DNA of 64,000 nt, taken from NCBI GenBank assembly GCA_018266795.1, contig JAFDZV010000013.1, positions 62,001 to 126,000 on the forward strand. The letters run 5' to 3'. Of the stretch, positions 28,433 to 37,362 are shown piece after piece (position 1 is the first letter of the stretch; each line of letters starts with the position of its first letter). The stretch comes from Bacteroidota bacterium. Its GTDB lineage: Bacteria > Bacteroidota > Ignavibacteria > OLB7. Under the pieces are notes generated by a model. That model was not told the DNA's origin and searched no databases. It worked only from the letters and a program-made list of their open reading frames with translations. The translations under genes were made by a program, and so were the position numbers.

Positions 28433-28609
28433 ATGACGGACACAAAGGACACGCACGTGAGGTCTGACGATCCGGCTGAGTTGGCTGATCGGCCGAAGAA
28501 GGTTTACCAGACTCCACGCCTGATCGTTCATGGTACGCTTCAGGAAATTACCCGGAACGTTGGCAACGGTTTCGTCGATTTTCCGAACGGATCATCGATA
28601 GCCGGTTGA
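28433..28609 (+). CDS. Lasso-type RiPP precursor peptide
   Basis: A 58-residue peptide with the leader signature of lasso-type RiPPs: Y25-x-x-P28-x-L30-x-x-x-G34-x-L36-x-x-x-T40 (KVYQTPRLIVHGTLQEIT). This motif is bound by PqqD-like recognition proteins, and Thr40 is normally the penultimate leader residue. Cleavage after Arg41 would leave a 17-residue core starting at Asn42 with an Asp at core position 8 (NVGNGFVD, then FPNGSSIAG), a plausible eight-residue ring. Asn at position 1 is unusual; Gly is normal. The ATG at 28433 has GGAG ten bases upstream (28419-28422). A longer frame upstream is unconserved. Matching B1 and B2 proteins lie 8 kb downstream; no cyclase is seen. Confidence 0.75.
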   Translation: MTDTKDTHVRSDDPAELADRPKKVYQTPRLIVHGTLQEITRNVGNGFVDFPNGSSIAG

Positions 28610-29174
28610 GCACGCTGCTGCGACGCATCCACATTCTGCCGGTGGTTGCAGTCATGGCCGATTGGCCGGCAGCGATTGGATCATGATGATGGCGCTGCAT
28701 CCCGGGCACCGTGCCAGGTGCTCGAGGATGTAGCTTCCGGTTGTCATCCTGCAGTATGGCTTCCCGCTCTTCCCCGCCGCGTGTTTCCGCACGCAACGGG
28801 GATCCCCGCGCAACTACCCCGCTTTCAGTTCTTTCGGGCCGTATCGCTCCGTTGTTTAGTTGCCGGCAACTCGATGATTGCCGATTGCGCCAGTGTGCAG
28901 CCCGGCATTTCGATCCGTACGGACTCATTCCGATTAGCGCCATCCACCCCCAATGGGCTGCTTGTATGCGGTGCCAGTCCGCAATCGTGCATTGATATGC
29001 CTGCCGAGCCGGCAAGAGCCCGCAAACCGCTCCGTTACCCGCCGAGCGATGCGGGCCTCATCCTAGGCTCATAGAGATTTTGTTAATTGAGTACCCGGTC
29101 CACGGCGTGCGCAGACGGTCCCCCTCTCTGGCCACGCCACTTTTCACTATATCGAACCCATGGAGGGTTTATCA
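28610..29174. other. 565-base interval after the precursor
   Basis: Nothing convincing is encoded here. A weak imperfect hairpin (CTGCCGG at 28636-28642 with CCGGCAG at 28666-28672) lies about 30 bases past the precursor stop and might end or attenuate its transcript. Short frames on both strands lack conserved features. Confidence 0.35.
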
Positions 29175-31070
29175 ATGTTTGGTGCTACGTGCCGGTCCAG
29201 AGGCAAAGCACGGTACGCTGTTGCGTTCACCGCATCCTTTTGCACGTTTTGGACCATGCTCGCACTGCCGCTCGCGGCACAGACCCGTTATGTGTACTTC
29301 CCGTCACCCCGTACCGATGACGGACGCTTTCTCACGATGGCAGGCGCTGGATTGAACACGCTTGGCCAGGAGGTTGTTCTCAAGCTGGGAGCGGCCCGAA
29401 CGTCCACAACGCTCGAAGTAGGCATCTTCGATGGTGAAACAGGAGGGCGATGGGACGTTGGGACGTTGCAGATGCAGTATCTCCTGTACGCCGATCCGAA
29501 CGGAGACGGAAGCGGCAACACGCTGCTCGCACAGTGGGATGGGAGCCAGATGCCGGATAATGCCTGGTTCACGGCAACGATTACCAATCCGGCGGCCGCT
29601 CGCAGCCCGATCGGCGACTACTTCTACCGATTGGTAGTTCACAATCCGGATCTCACCGTACCGAATGTCTGGAACAACTTCAAGATCAGAACCAGCGGTA
29701 CGGTGGTGGCATTGCTCGACAGGCCCGTGGCATATACGGCGCCGATGTTCAGCCTCGCGGACGCACAGACCATCTGCCCCCAGTATCCAACGTTGGATCC
29801 AACCACCTACGACGGGTCGTGGAACTTCTACTTCTATCTCCGGCAGCCCGCGACGTCGTTTACGATCTGGGATGGTGACATGGACTTCGGTTCGTACGAT
29901 TGTTCCGTAAACGATGACGACGATCCCGATACGCCGAACGATGCCGTTCCAACGTGGGCGCAGGGAACGATGGCGGTTCCCGAGGGAGTTGCAACCTCCA
30001 CGCAGCCCTGCGTGAACTCGTCAGGGGTTCAGACTGGCGGCAACACAACCAGCAATCCGCCGGACGACTCACGGAACAGTGCCACCCGGCGTTCGCCCAA
30101 CGTGGGCTATGAAGTGATATCTCCGGACGGCGTTCATTATGCGAATACTAACCCCTCGGGCAATCTGGAGTGGGAGCAGTTCAATCTGAGCACGGCCCCG
30201 TTCGACAGGAACGTGATGGACTATCACGCGGATTCGCTTCCGGCCGGCGTCTATCAGGTGAAAGTGGTGGGCGTGGACCTGAACAACCTCAACGCCTTCC
30301 GATTCCCGCTGGACGCCCTCGGCGTGGACTCCACCGGTGCACCGGTGCTGCCGATCAGCCCGGACTTCAGTGATGGCGTGGTGAGCGGGACTATCTACTA
30401 CGAAAGCGGCAACAATACCACGCAGGATGTAGGTGAGGCGGGCATCCCCAGCATCACGATCAATCTCGCCGTGGATTACAACAACGACGGCGTTGTGGAT
30501 GCAACGTTGACCACTGAGACCGACGCCGACGGGTACTTCATCTTCGGCGGCCTGTCCGCAGGTACCTACACCCTGACCGTGGACCTGGGCACGCTTGCGG
30601 ACGACGTCACGCCGCTCACCGATCCGGACGGTACGGCTACGCCGAGCAGTTCCACATTCACCCTGACAATGGGTTCGCGAACCGTGGTCGAGACATTCGG
30701 CTACCACCGGATCAACGACGTCGGCACGCGTACCCGCGGATACTGGGTGAACCATCCAACCGCATGGCCGGCAACGGAACTTCGTCTCGGGAATACCTAT
30801 TACTCGAAGTGCCAGTTGATCGATATCCTGCAGCGCGCGACACGAGGCGACAAGACCTACGCCCTCGCCGCACAATTGATCGCTGCGAAGCTGAACATTC
30901 TTGATGGTTGCGATCCCTCATGTATCGAGCAAACGATCACGGACTCCGACTCGTGGCTTGTACAACATCGCCTGGGAAGCAATGTCAAGAGCTGGTGCGG
31001 CGGCGATGTGCTGCAGAACACGCTGGATGATTACAACAACGGCCGCCTGTGCGTTGGGCATATGAACTGA
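29175..31070 (+). CDS. Secreted SdrD-B-like protein with GYWVNHP domain, paralogue 1
   Basis: A 631-residue secreted protein. A signal peptide ends near ALPLAAQT, followed by RYVYFPSP. The N-terminal half carries motifs shared by all three paralogues: IFDGETGG, LYADPNGD, WDGDMDFGSYDC, DDPDTPN, NPSGNLEWEQF and MDYHADSLPAGVYQ. An SdrD-B-like beta domain (residues about 400-500) includes IPSITINLAVDYNNDGVVDAT and GLSAGTYTLTVD. The C-terminus, from GTRTRGYWVNHP to LDDYNNGRLCVGHMN, resembles a GYWKNHP-type domain I recall from other secreted proteins, function unknown. The start is set by GGAGGG at 29162-29167, seven bases before the ATG at 29175. Role unknown; an adhesive or surface-structural one is inferred. 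Confidence 0.8.
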   Translation: MFGATCRSRGKARYAVAFTASFCTFWTMLALPLAAQTRYVYFPSPRTDDGRFLTMAGAGLNTLGQEVVLKLGAARTSTTLEVGIFDGETGGRWDVGTLQMQYLLYADPNGDGSGNTLLAQWDGSQMPDNAWFTATITNPAAARSPIGDYFYRLVVHNPDLTVPNVWNNFKIRTSGTVVALLDRPVAYTAPMFSLADAQTICPQYPTLDPTTYDGSWNFYFYLRQPATSFTIWDGDMDFGSYDCSVNDDDDPDTPNDAVPTWAQGTMAVPEGVATSTQPCVNSSGVQTGGNTTSNPPDDSRNSATRRSPNVGYEVISPDGVHYANTNPSGNLEWEQFNLSTAPFDRNVMDYHADSLPAGVYQVKVVGVDLNNLNAFRFPLDALGVDSTGAPVLPISPDFSDGVVSGTIYYESGNNTTQDVGEAGIPSITINLAVDYNNDGVVDATLTTETDADGYFIFGGLSAGTYTLTVDLGTLADDVTPLTDPDGTATPSSSTFTLTMGSRTVVETFGYHRINDVGTRTRGYWVNHPTAWPATELRLGNTYYSKCQLIDILQRATRGDKTYALAAQLIAAKLNILDGCDPSCIEQTITDSDSWLVQHRLGSNVKSWCGGDVLQNTLDDYNNGRLCVGHMN

Positions 31071-31093
31071 CGCCGCGCCCTGCTGCATATGAA

Positions 31094-31141
31094 CTGCCGC
31101 AGTTCCCTCAATCGTGTGGGAACTGCGGCAGCCTCGTTTTT
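31094..31141 (+). terminator. Strong rho-independent terminator after paralogue 1
   Basis: A perfect 14-bp stem CTGCCGCAGTTCCC (31094-31107) with its complement at 31118-31131 encloses a ten-base loop. CCTCG and then five T residues follow, to 31141. It is the clearest intrinsic terminator in the window and separates paralogue 1 from paralogue 2. Confidence 0.9.
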
Positions 31142-31916
31142 ACAACATAGGATACGTCAGGTCCGAATGTTCGGAATGAATGCCGTCGAGGTCCCGATCC
31201 GCGCGACTGTGCCCAAAAGAGACCGAAATTCAAGGGCGACGGTGGTCTCTGCACCGTGACCGGAGTAGTGCGAGAGTTCGTAACAAACATCGCTCAGTAT
31301 TACGAAGGTATTGCGTCGCGTGTGCCCACGGCGTTATGTTTGCCCGTCTTGTAAACCTAAGGTCAGCAACCTGCGACCAGTGTTCCGTCGATGTCCAGTT
31401 GGCGGGCATATCAAGAGGCTTGTACAATGATTCTTTATTTGGGGAAGAATCGTTGGCGCCGGAGTCAGGGTTGTACTGCATACGTGGGATTCTGCTCTCT
31501 TGGACGCAGCATGGCTGGAAGTGGTGTTCCAGTACGATGAGATCCCATGTTGCGCCTGTTCGGTTATTACACGACGGTCCACCTTCCAATCCCAATACCC
31601 GTTCGAAAACAACCAGATAACCTGTCGCCGTGCGTTTGCGCATGGCTCAGGATATAGAGCGCTGCTGCCGCCACGTGCCACCCCGCACGGACCGGCAGAC
31701 TTGATTGAGGCGTAACCCCGCGATTGAGCACCAACTCACCCTTCGTTCGCGGAACGCGCCAGGATGTGACAGAGCATGCACACTGGGTAGGCATGAACAG
31801 CATGCGATAGCTTCGCGCATCTGCCGCGCGAGCTTCGTTCGACGATGTATATGTATCACGCATTCCATTCCGGCGTTCCCTCGAACCCTGGATCCGGTAT
31901 GGAGTCGACATTAACG
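31142..31916. other. 775-base interval between paralogues 1 and 2
   Basis: No supported gene. Frames such as 31180-31620 on the plus strand lack a ribosome binding site and any conserved feature. The region appears less GC-rich than its flanks. Paralogue 2 must have its own promoter here because a strong terminator precedes it. Confidence 0.4.
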
Positions 31917-33797
31917 ATGAACAATCTCATGAGGCCTAACAGTCTACTCAAGGCATGTGCCACGCCTGCCCTCCTCGTTGCATCGCTTCTGCTGTTTGTT
32001 TCGGGCCTTACCGCCCAGACGCGCTTTGCCTACATCCCGAGCACTTCCACGAACGATCCACGTTTCCTGTCGATCACGGGAAGCGGTGTTCAGACCCTGG
32101 GTGATCAGGTTCTGACGTTCAAGATCAGCGCGCCGGCCGGCTCGCCGAACTTCCAGCTCGGCATCTTCGATGGCGAGACGGGCGGCATGTGGGACATCGG
32201 GACACAGCCACTCCAGTACACTCTCTTTGCCGATCCGAACTCCGACGCCACCGGCACGTACCAGGTTGCGCAGTGGATGGGCAATACGATGCCGGACAAT
32301 GACTGGTTCAACGCGACAGTGAACAACGTTTCGCAGGCGCGCGCAGCCACCGGTGATTTCTTCTACGTGCTCCGTGTTCGTTCCCTGGACTACGGTGCGT
32401 ACTTCTGGAGCAACTTCAAGATTCGCGTCAGCGGCTCGGTGACGGCCCTTCGTCTTACGAACATCGCCTACTCCGCTCCGCTCTGTACGCTCGGCGACGC
32501 CCGCATCGTCTATCCGCAGTATCCAACACTCTCCCCCACCACGTACGACGGTGTGTGGAACTTCTATGTGAGCGTTCCCTCGGCACAGACGTCGCTGGTG
32601 GTGTGGGATGGTGACATGGATCACGGCTCGTACGACTGCTCGGATAACGATACGGACGATCCCGACACCCCGAACACGATTCCTCCGTTTGCCACGGGAG
32701 CGGCTGTGCGCCCTGAGGGCATCGGCAACTTCGGCGGAGTTCCGTGCGTCAATGCCGCCGGCAATGTCGTCGCGGGTGTTACCACGAGCAACCCTCCTGA
32801 CGATTCGCAGAACCCGGTCTACCGTCGTACGCCCGCAATCAGCTACGAAGTGATCTCCCCGAACGGCGTTCACTATGTGAACAACAACCCCTCCGGCAAC
32901 CTAGAGTGGGAGCAGTTCATGATCAGCACGGCGCCGTTCAACCGTGCAACGATGGACTACCATGCGGACTCGCTGCCAGCAGGTGTCTACCAGATTCGCG
33001 TATCCGGTGTCGACCTCACGAACCTGAACGCCATTCGCTCGCCGTTCGAGATTCTCGCGGTGGATTCGGTGGGTACGCCGATCCCGATGCCGACGCCGTA
33101 TCAGATCAGCGGCACCATTTTCGAGGACCGCGACGGCAATGGCATCCAGGCCCCGGGAGAGCTTGGCATCCCGGGTGCGATCGTGACGCTGAACGGCGTC
33201 AGCGACACCACGGGCACCGATGGCCGCTACAGCTTCATCGCTCTGCAGCCTGGCGCCAATACGGTGCGCGTGAAGATGCCGGCAATCAACTGCGACAACA
33301 ACAACGACGGTGGTGATGACGACGGCGATCACCACAATGGCGGCTGCAACGGCGGCGATCGTCACGGCGACGATCATCACGGTGATGACAACAACCGTAA
33401 CGGCGGCGATCGTCACGGCGACGACAACAACCGTAACGGCTGCAACGGTGGCGATCATCACGGCGACGACAACAACCGTAACGGCTGCAACGGTGGCGAT
33501 CGTCACGGCGACGACAACAACCGTAACGGCTGCAACGGTGGCGATCATCACGGTGATGACGACAACAACAACAATGATTGCGGCACATGGCAGCCGACGT
33601 ACGACCTGGACGGCATTGCAACTCCGAACGTTGCGACGGTAACGCTCTCACTTCAGAACTCGAACCCGGTTCTCAAGTTTGGTTATCGCAAGGTCGGCGG
33701 CAACAACGGTGACGATGAGGACGACAACGACGGTGATGGCAACCACCATCACAACGGCGGCGACGATGACAATGATCACAATCATTGCTTCCACTAG
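31917..33797 (+). CDS. Secreted protein with Asp/Asn/His/Gly repeat domain, paralogue 2
   Basis: A 626-residue paralogue of the gene before it. A signal peptide (LLVASLLLFVSGLTAQT) is followed by the common N-terminal half (IFDGETGGMWDIGT, WDGDMDHGSYDCSDND, NPSGNLEWEQF, MDYHADSLPAGVYQ) and an SdrD-B-like module (SGTIFEDRDGNGIQAPGELG). It then departs: instead of the GYWVNHP domain it carries a long Asp/Asn/Gly/His/Arg repeat (GGDHHGDDNNRNGCN units) and a second acidic His-rich tail ending DHNHCFH. The composition suggests binding of calcium or transition metals. The start is uncertain among ATGs at 31899, 31917 and 31929; 31917 has GGAG twelve bases upstream. Confidence 0.8.
   Translation: MNNLMRPNSLLKACATPALLVASLLLFVSGLTAQTRFAYIPSTSTNDPRFLSITGSGVQTLGDQVLTFKISAPAGSPNFQLGIFDGETGGMWDIGTQPLQYTLFADPNSDATGTYQVAQWMGNTMPDNDWFNATVNNVSQARAATGDFFYVLRVRSLDYGAYFWSNFKIRVSGSVTALRLTNIAYSAPLCTLGDARIVYPQYPTLSPTTYDGVWNFYVSVPSAQTSLVVWDGDMDHGSYDCSDNDTDDPDTPNTIPPFATGAAVRPEGIGNFGGVPCVNAAGNVVAGVTTSNPPDDSQNPVYRRTPAISYEVISPNGVHYVNNNPSGNLEWEQFMISTAPFNRATMDYHADSLPAGVYQIRVSGVDLTNLNAIRSPFEILAVDSVGTPIPMPTPYQISGTIFEDRDGNGIQAPGELGIPGAIVTLNGVSDTTGTDGRYSFIALQPGANTVRVKMPAINCDNNNDGGDDDGDHHNGGCNGGDRHGDDHHGDDNNRNGGDRHGDDNNRNGCNGGDHHGDDNNRNGCNGGDRHGDDNNRNGCNGGDHHGDDDNNNNDCGTWQPTYDLDGIATPNVATVTLSLQNSNPVLKFGYRKVGGNNGDDEDDNDGDGNHHHNGGDDDNDHNHCFH
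33405..33584 (+). repeat. 45-bp tandem repeat within paralogue 2
   Basis: Copies begin at 33405, 33450, 33495 and 33540; the last is degenerate. Each encodes 15 residues, GGD(R/H)HGDDNNRNGCN. The unit alternates between GATCGTCAC and GATCATCAC in its first part, as if a two-unit block had been duplicated. A shorter, looser version precedes it from about 33350. Slippage or recombination could change copy number. Confidence 0.85.
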
Positions 33798-33859
33798 TCG
33801 CGGATCCGTCCTCCAGGACTGCGCCACTGCGCGCAGCACACTGAAATTCCTGTTGGTCA

Positions 33860-33898
33860 GCGAAGGGTCTGGGAGCAATCCTGGGCCCTTCGCACTTT
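33860..33898 (+). terminator. Hairpin terminator after paralogue 2
   Basis: GCGAAGGG at 33860-33867 pairs with CCCTTCGC at 33886-33893, and ACTTTTG follows directly. The intervening 18 bases may fold further. It lies 62 bases past the stop. Confidence 0.7.
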
Positions 33899-34467
33899 TG
33901 TCACGCTCGTATCGGCGCGATTATTCTCGAGCGGGAAAGTGGTCTATCAACAAGAGTTGTTTGGGAACTCCATGTTGAACGTCGTATTATCGCATCGTTC
34001 AAATTCGGATCAACCCCTGATCCGGTAGAGGTTCGTCACAGCCCACTGACGTCCTCACTGCAATTGACTCATCTCCTGTCCGCGCAGCAGTTCCGGCCGA
34101 TCCCCCGGTCGCCACGCCCCTGCTTCGCTTTCCAGAGCAATATCATGGCCCGCCCCCATTCAGGCGTGCACGTGCATATGCAGTGTGCGCGTGCAGTATG
34201 CGGATGATTTGCACATGCCCCAATTCCCCAATGACGCTCGCATGCCCGTGATGCCGGTCCTGTGGCTCTGCTGCATGAATGCACACCCCGATGCAGCGGA
34301 GGTGTTGAAGAGGCGCGGTGGCTGACTCCCCCTATCTCCTGCAATCGCTGCTTCGGCAGTTGCAGGCGCATTCTCCCGGGAGCACCGCAACTACCCGATA
34401 TCAACGACACGGTACGGCGTGCAAGCGCGTTCCGACGTCACTTTCTATATCCACAATCCACGTGCTT
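33899..34467. other. Interval between paralogues 2 and 3
   Basis: No supported gene. The frame of paralogue 3 stays open back to 34318 but upstream of 34468 it has no signal-peptide or conserved character. The interval is relatively AT-rich between 33900 and 34030 and probably holds the promoter of paralogue 3. Confidence 0.4.
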
Positions 34468-36339
34468 ATGCGACATTTTCAGTGGAGCAGATGTTCAGTT
34501 CTTTTTACAGCGTTGACAATCTGCACCGTGGCAGCCGCCACGGCACAAACACATTACAGCTACCTCCCCTCTGCTGCCGTCAATGACGGCCGCATGTTCT
34601 CGATTGCGGGAGGCAATCTGAACACACTCGCGGACAACACTCTGGTTTTCGAGATCGGAGTGCCCGCAGCTGCGACATCGTTCGAAATCGGAATCTTCGA
34701 CGGTGAGACGGGAGGCAACTGGGATCAAGGAACGGTACCGTTGGAGTATACTCTGTACGCCGATCCGAACGGCGACGCTACCGGCGCCACGCAGGTCGGC
34801 ATCTGGCACGGCGACAGCATGGTCAACAACGGCTGGTACAACATCACGCTCAATACGGCGGAGGCGGCCCATTGCAACGGCGCCAACTTCTTCTACACGC
34901 TCAAGGTGCGGAGCACCGATCCGGCCACGTTCCAATGGAGCAGCTTCAAGCTCCGCACGTCCGGCACGATCGTCATCCGCCGCAACACCAGTATCGCCTA
35001 CACGGCGCCGCTCGGCAACGGCCTCGACGCACTGAACATCTATCCGAACTATCCCACGCTCACGCCGACCACATACGACGGCTCGTGGCATTTCTTCTTC
35101 CAGGTTCCGGATGTCGTCAAGCTCTCCATGGTCGATATCTGGGACGGTGATCTCGATCGAGGCTCGTACGACTGCAGCGACAACGACACGGACGATCCGG
35201 ACACGCCGAACTCGATCCCCACGTGGGCCACTGGCCCCGTGGTGGCGGAGGGAACTGCCGTCAGCTCGCTTCCGTGCCAGGATGCCTCGGGCAACCCGAC
35301 CGGCGGCAATACCACCAGTAACCCCGCGGACGACTCCCGCAACCCGGTATTCCGTCGCGGCCCCGGCGTATCGTACGAACTGATCTCCCCGGGCGGCACG
35401 CACTATCTGAATGACAACCCCTCCGGCAATCTGGAGTGGGAGCACTTCGTGCTCAGCACCGATGCTTTCGATCGCAACCAGATGGATTACCACGTGCCCT
35501 CGATCGAGCGCGGCATCTGGGAACTCCGTGTGAGCGGTGTGGACCTGAGCAATCTCAACGCATTCCGCTTTCCGTACGATGCAACCGGCGTGGACTCCAA
35601 CGGCGTGGCGATTGCCCCGCTCAGCGCCGACTTCACGAACGGAACGGTAACCGGCCTCGTGTACTACGAGAACAACGGCAACAACACGCAGGACGCAAAC
35701 GAGCCGGGAATCCCGAGCGTTTCGATAACGCTGAGCTGCGATTTCAACAACGACGGCATCGTCGATACCACGCTGACCACGGAGACCAACTCCAGCGGCC
35801 AGTTCACATTCACCGGTCTCTCCAAGGGAACCTATACCATCACGGTCGAGACCAGCACGCTCGTTCCGGGCACCACACCGGTTTGGGATAGCGACAGCAC
35901 CGCAACGGTGAACATCGTGGGGTGCACGCTTACGTCGTGCTCGCACACGGCTTCGGCAACGTTTGCCTACCAGACGCCTGCACCACCGGTGGGAACGCGT
36001 ACGCGCGGCTACTGGGTGAATCATCCGGACGACTGGCCCGTCTCCTCGCTGACGCTTGGCGGGCGCTCGTATACAAAGGCGGAACTGCTGGATATTCTGA
36101 AGCGCCCAACCCGCGGCGACCAGACGTATTCGCTTTCTGCTCAGCTGATCGCAACCAAGCTCAACATCCAGGCGGGTTCCATCTCCACCTGTATCACCCA
36201 GACGGTCAGCGATGCGGACTCGTTCCTCACGCTGCATCCGGTGGGAAGCCAGGTGAAGAGCGATCAGACCGCGAGCAGCCTGACGGACACATTGGATGAC
36301 TACAACAATGGCCGTCTCTGCGCACAGCACATGAACTAA
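34468..36339 (+). CDS. Secreted SdrD-B-like protein with GYWVNHP domain, paralogue 3
   Basis: A 623-residue protein with the same domain order as paralogue 1. A signal peptide (CSVLFTALTICTVAAATAQT) is followed by YSYLPS, IFDGETGGNWDQGT, WDGDLDRGSYDCSDND, NPSGNLEWEHF and MDYHVPSIERGIWELRVSG. An SdrD-B-like module includes IPSVSITLSCDFNNDGIVD. The C-terminal domain runs from GTRTRGYWVNHPDDWPVSS to LDDYNNGRLCAQHMN and matches paralogue 1 closely. I chose the ATG at 34468 because it gives a clean signal peptide, although no good ribosome binding site precedes it. A hairpin separates it from the B1/B2 maturation genes downstream. Confidence 0.8.
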   Translation: MRHFQWSRCSVLFTALTICTVAAATAQTHYSYLPSAAVNDGRMFSIAGGNLNTLADNTLVFEIGVPAAATSFEIGIFDGETGGNWDQGTVPLEYTLYADPNGDATGATQVGIWHGDSMVNNGWYNITLNTAEAAHCNGANFFYTLKVRSTDPATFQWSSFKLRTSGTIVIRRNTSIAYTAPLGNGLDALNIYPNYPTLTPTTYDGSWHFFFQVPDVVKLSMVDIWDGDLDRGSYDCSDNDTDDPDTPNSIPTWATGPVVAEGTAVSSLPCQDASGNPTGGNTTSNPADDSRNPVFRRGPGVSYELISPGGTHYLNDNPSGNLEWEHFVLSTDAFDRNQMDYHVPSIERGIWELRVSGVDLSNLNAFRFPYDATGVDSNGVAIAPLSADFTNGTVTGLVYYENNGNNTQDANEPGIPSVSITLSCDFNNDGIVDTTLTTETNSSGQFTFTGLSKGTYTITVETSTLVPGTTPVWDSDSTATVNIVGCTLTSCSHTASATFAYQTPAPPVGTRTRGYWVNHPDDWPVSSLTLGGRSYTKAELLDILKRPTRGDQTYSLSAQLIATKLNIQAGSISTCITQTVSDADSFLTLHPVGSQVKSDQTASSLTDTLDDYNNGRLCAQHMN

Positions 36340-36458
36340 CGGCTCCAGCACAGGCGCCGGACGCGGCACAACCGCAAGGCATGGGCGTGGACACCGCCCG
36401 CACCGTGCACCGTCCCGATTCCGGATGACCTGCAAAACGCGAAGAGCATGGATGGAAT

Positions 36459-36490
36459 ACCGGGGACGATCGGCAACGATCGTCCCCGGT
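36459..36490 (+). terminator. Hairpin terminator between paralogue 3 and the B1/B2 genes
   Basis: A perfect 14-bp stem ACCGGGGACGATCG (36459-36472) with its complement at 36477-36490 closes on the tetraloop GCAA, a stable GNRA type. TTCGTTCG follows. The B1 gene starts 67 bases downstream, so it probably has its own promoter. Confidence 0.75.
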
Positions 36491-36557
36491 TTCGTTCGTG
36501 TCCGATTGGAACGGTTATACAGCGGAACTTTTCGATCAACGCTCGTAGATTGGCCCC

Positions 36558-36860
36558 ATGCAACAGACGCTTGGTCCGCGATCACGCATTCTGCGCTCCT
36601 CGCAGCAGGTCTCCTGCGATCTCGCCGGCGAGGCGGCGATTCTTCATCTGGCGGACGGTGTCTACTACGGTCTGGACCGTGTTGGTGCAACGATCTGGAA
36701 TCTTCTGGATCGGTCCCGAACGCTCGAGGAACTGCGTGACGAAGTGATGGCGGAGTACGACGTGGAGGCCGCAGAATGTGAGCGCGACATCGTAGCCTTG
36801 ATCAACGATCTCTGGGCGCGAGGCCTGGTTCTGGTGGAGAGCGATGGCAATGCTCCGTAA
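36558..36860 (+). CDS. PqqD-like RiPP recognition protein (lasso B1 type)
   Basis: A 100-residue PqqD-family protein, the RiPP recognition element that binds leader peptides. The pattern matches the family: AAILHLADGVYYGLDRVGATIWNLLD near residues 26-51, then RTLEELRDEVMAEYDV and the acidic helix ECERDIVALINDLWARGLVLV. In lasso systems this small protein presents the YxxPxL leader to the B2 peptidase. Its 3' end overlaps the B2 gene by 17 bases, the usual order and coupling of split B proteins. The likely client is the precursor at 28433-28609. The remaining doubt is whether this pair serves that precursor or one outside the window. Confidence 0.85.
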   Translation: MQQTLGPRSRILRSSQQVSCDLAGEAAILHLADGVYYGLDRVGATIWNLLDRSRTLEELRDEVMAEYDVEAAECERDIVALINDLWARGLVLVESDGNAP

Positions 36861-37263
36861 ATATTTCCGGCTCCCGGCCCGGGAGCGCGTGCTCCTGCTC
36901 CGCGCACTGTGGCGCCTCGGTGCGGCTCGCACAGGCCTGACCCTGTTCCGCTTCCCGTTGCTGGACAGATGGTTTGCCGCAGCCGGTGCCGGCTCCCGGT
37001 CGGGCGAAAGGGTCAGCGTGGAACGGATCGCCTGGAGCATACAGGTCGCGGCACGATACATTCCGCGCTCCACATGTCTTGTTCAGGCACTTGCGGCACG
37101 CTCCCTGATGGCACGGTACGGCTACCGATCCGAGTTGCGCATCGGTGTGAATCGCGACAGCAGGGGAGCGTTCGAGGCGCATGCCTGGCTGGAGTACAAC
37201 GGCAAGGCCGTGATTGGAGAACTGGAGAGCGCCTCGTTCACGCCCCTTCCTCCGCTTGCCTGA
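36844..37263 (+). CDS. Lasso-peptide-type leader peptidase (B2, transglutaminase-like)
   Basis: A 139-residue cysteine protease of the lasso B2 (Transglut_core3) family. Residues 1-60 are the helical part (RKYFRLPARERVLLLRALWRL). The catalytic Cys78 lies in RSTCLVQALAARSLMARYGY, and His113 in FEAHAWLEYNG. Length is typical for split B2 proteins (about 140-150). It should cut the leader after the conserved Thr-x position. The start overlaps B1 by 17 bases; a second in-frame ATG at 36850 is equally possible. No asparagine-synthetase-like lasso cyclase or ABC exporter follows: the next gene is an unrelated barrel. Confidence 0.85.
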   Translation: MAMLRKYFRLPARERVLLLRALWRLGAARTGLTLFRFPLLDRWFAAAGAGSRSGERVSVERIAWSIQVAARYIPRSTCLVQALAARSLMARYGYRSELRIGVNRDSRGAFEAHAWLEYNGKAVIGELESASFTPLPPLA

Positions 37264-37362
37264 TGCACCAGGGGGATGCAGGAAGCCGCTGTCAACCTCG
37301 GCGCATCCAATGTGTCCATCGTACATGTTCCTAATGTCTCATTTCTATCCGGAGAATCATTC

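Noticed and set aside
33340-33584. The 45-bp repeats as a CRISPR array
   Set aside because: Repeats are directly adjacent without unique spacers and lie in frame in a coding sequence.
34495-36690. A 731-codon minus-strand frame opposite paralogue 3
   Set aside because: Shadow frame; Arg/Val-rich and without recognisable domains, while the plus-strand gene has a signal peptide and paralogues.
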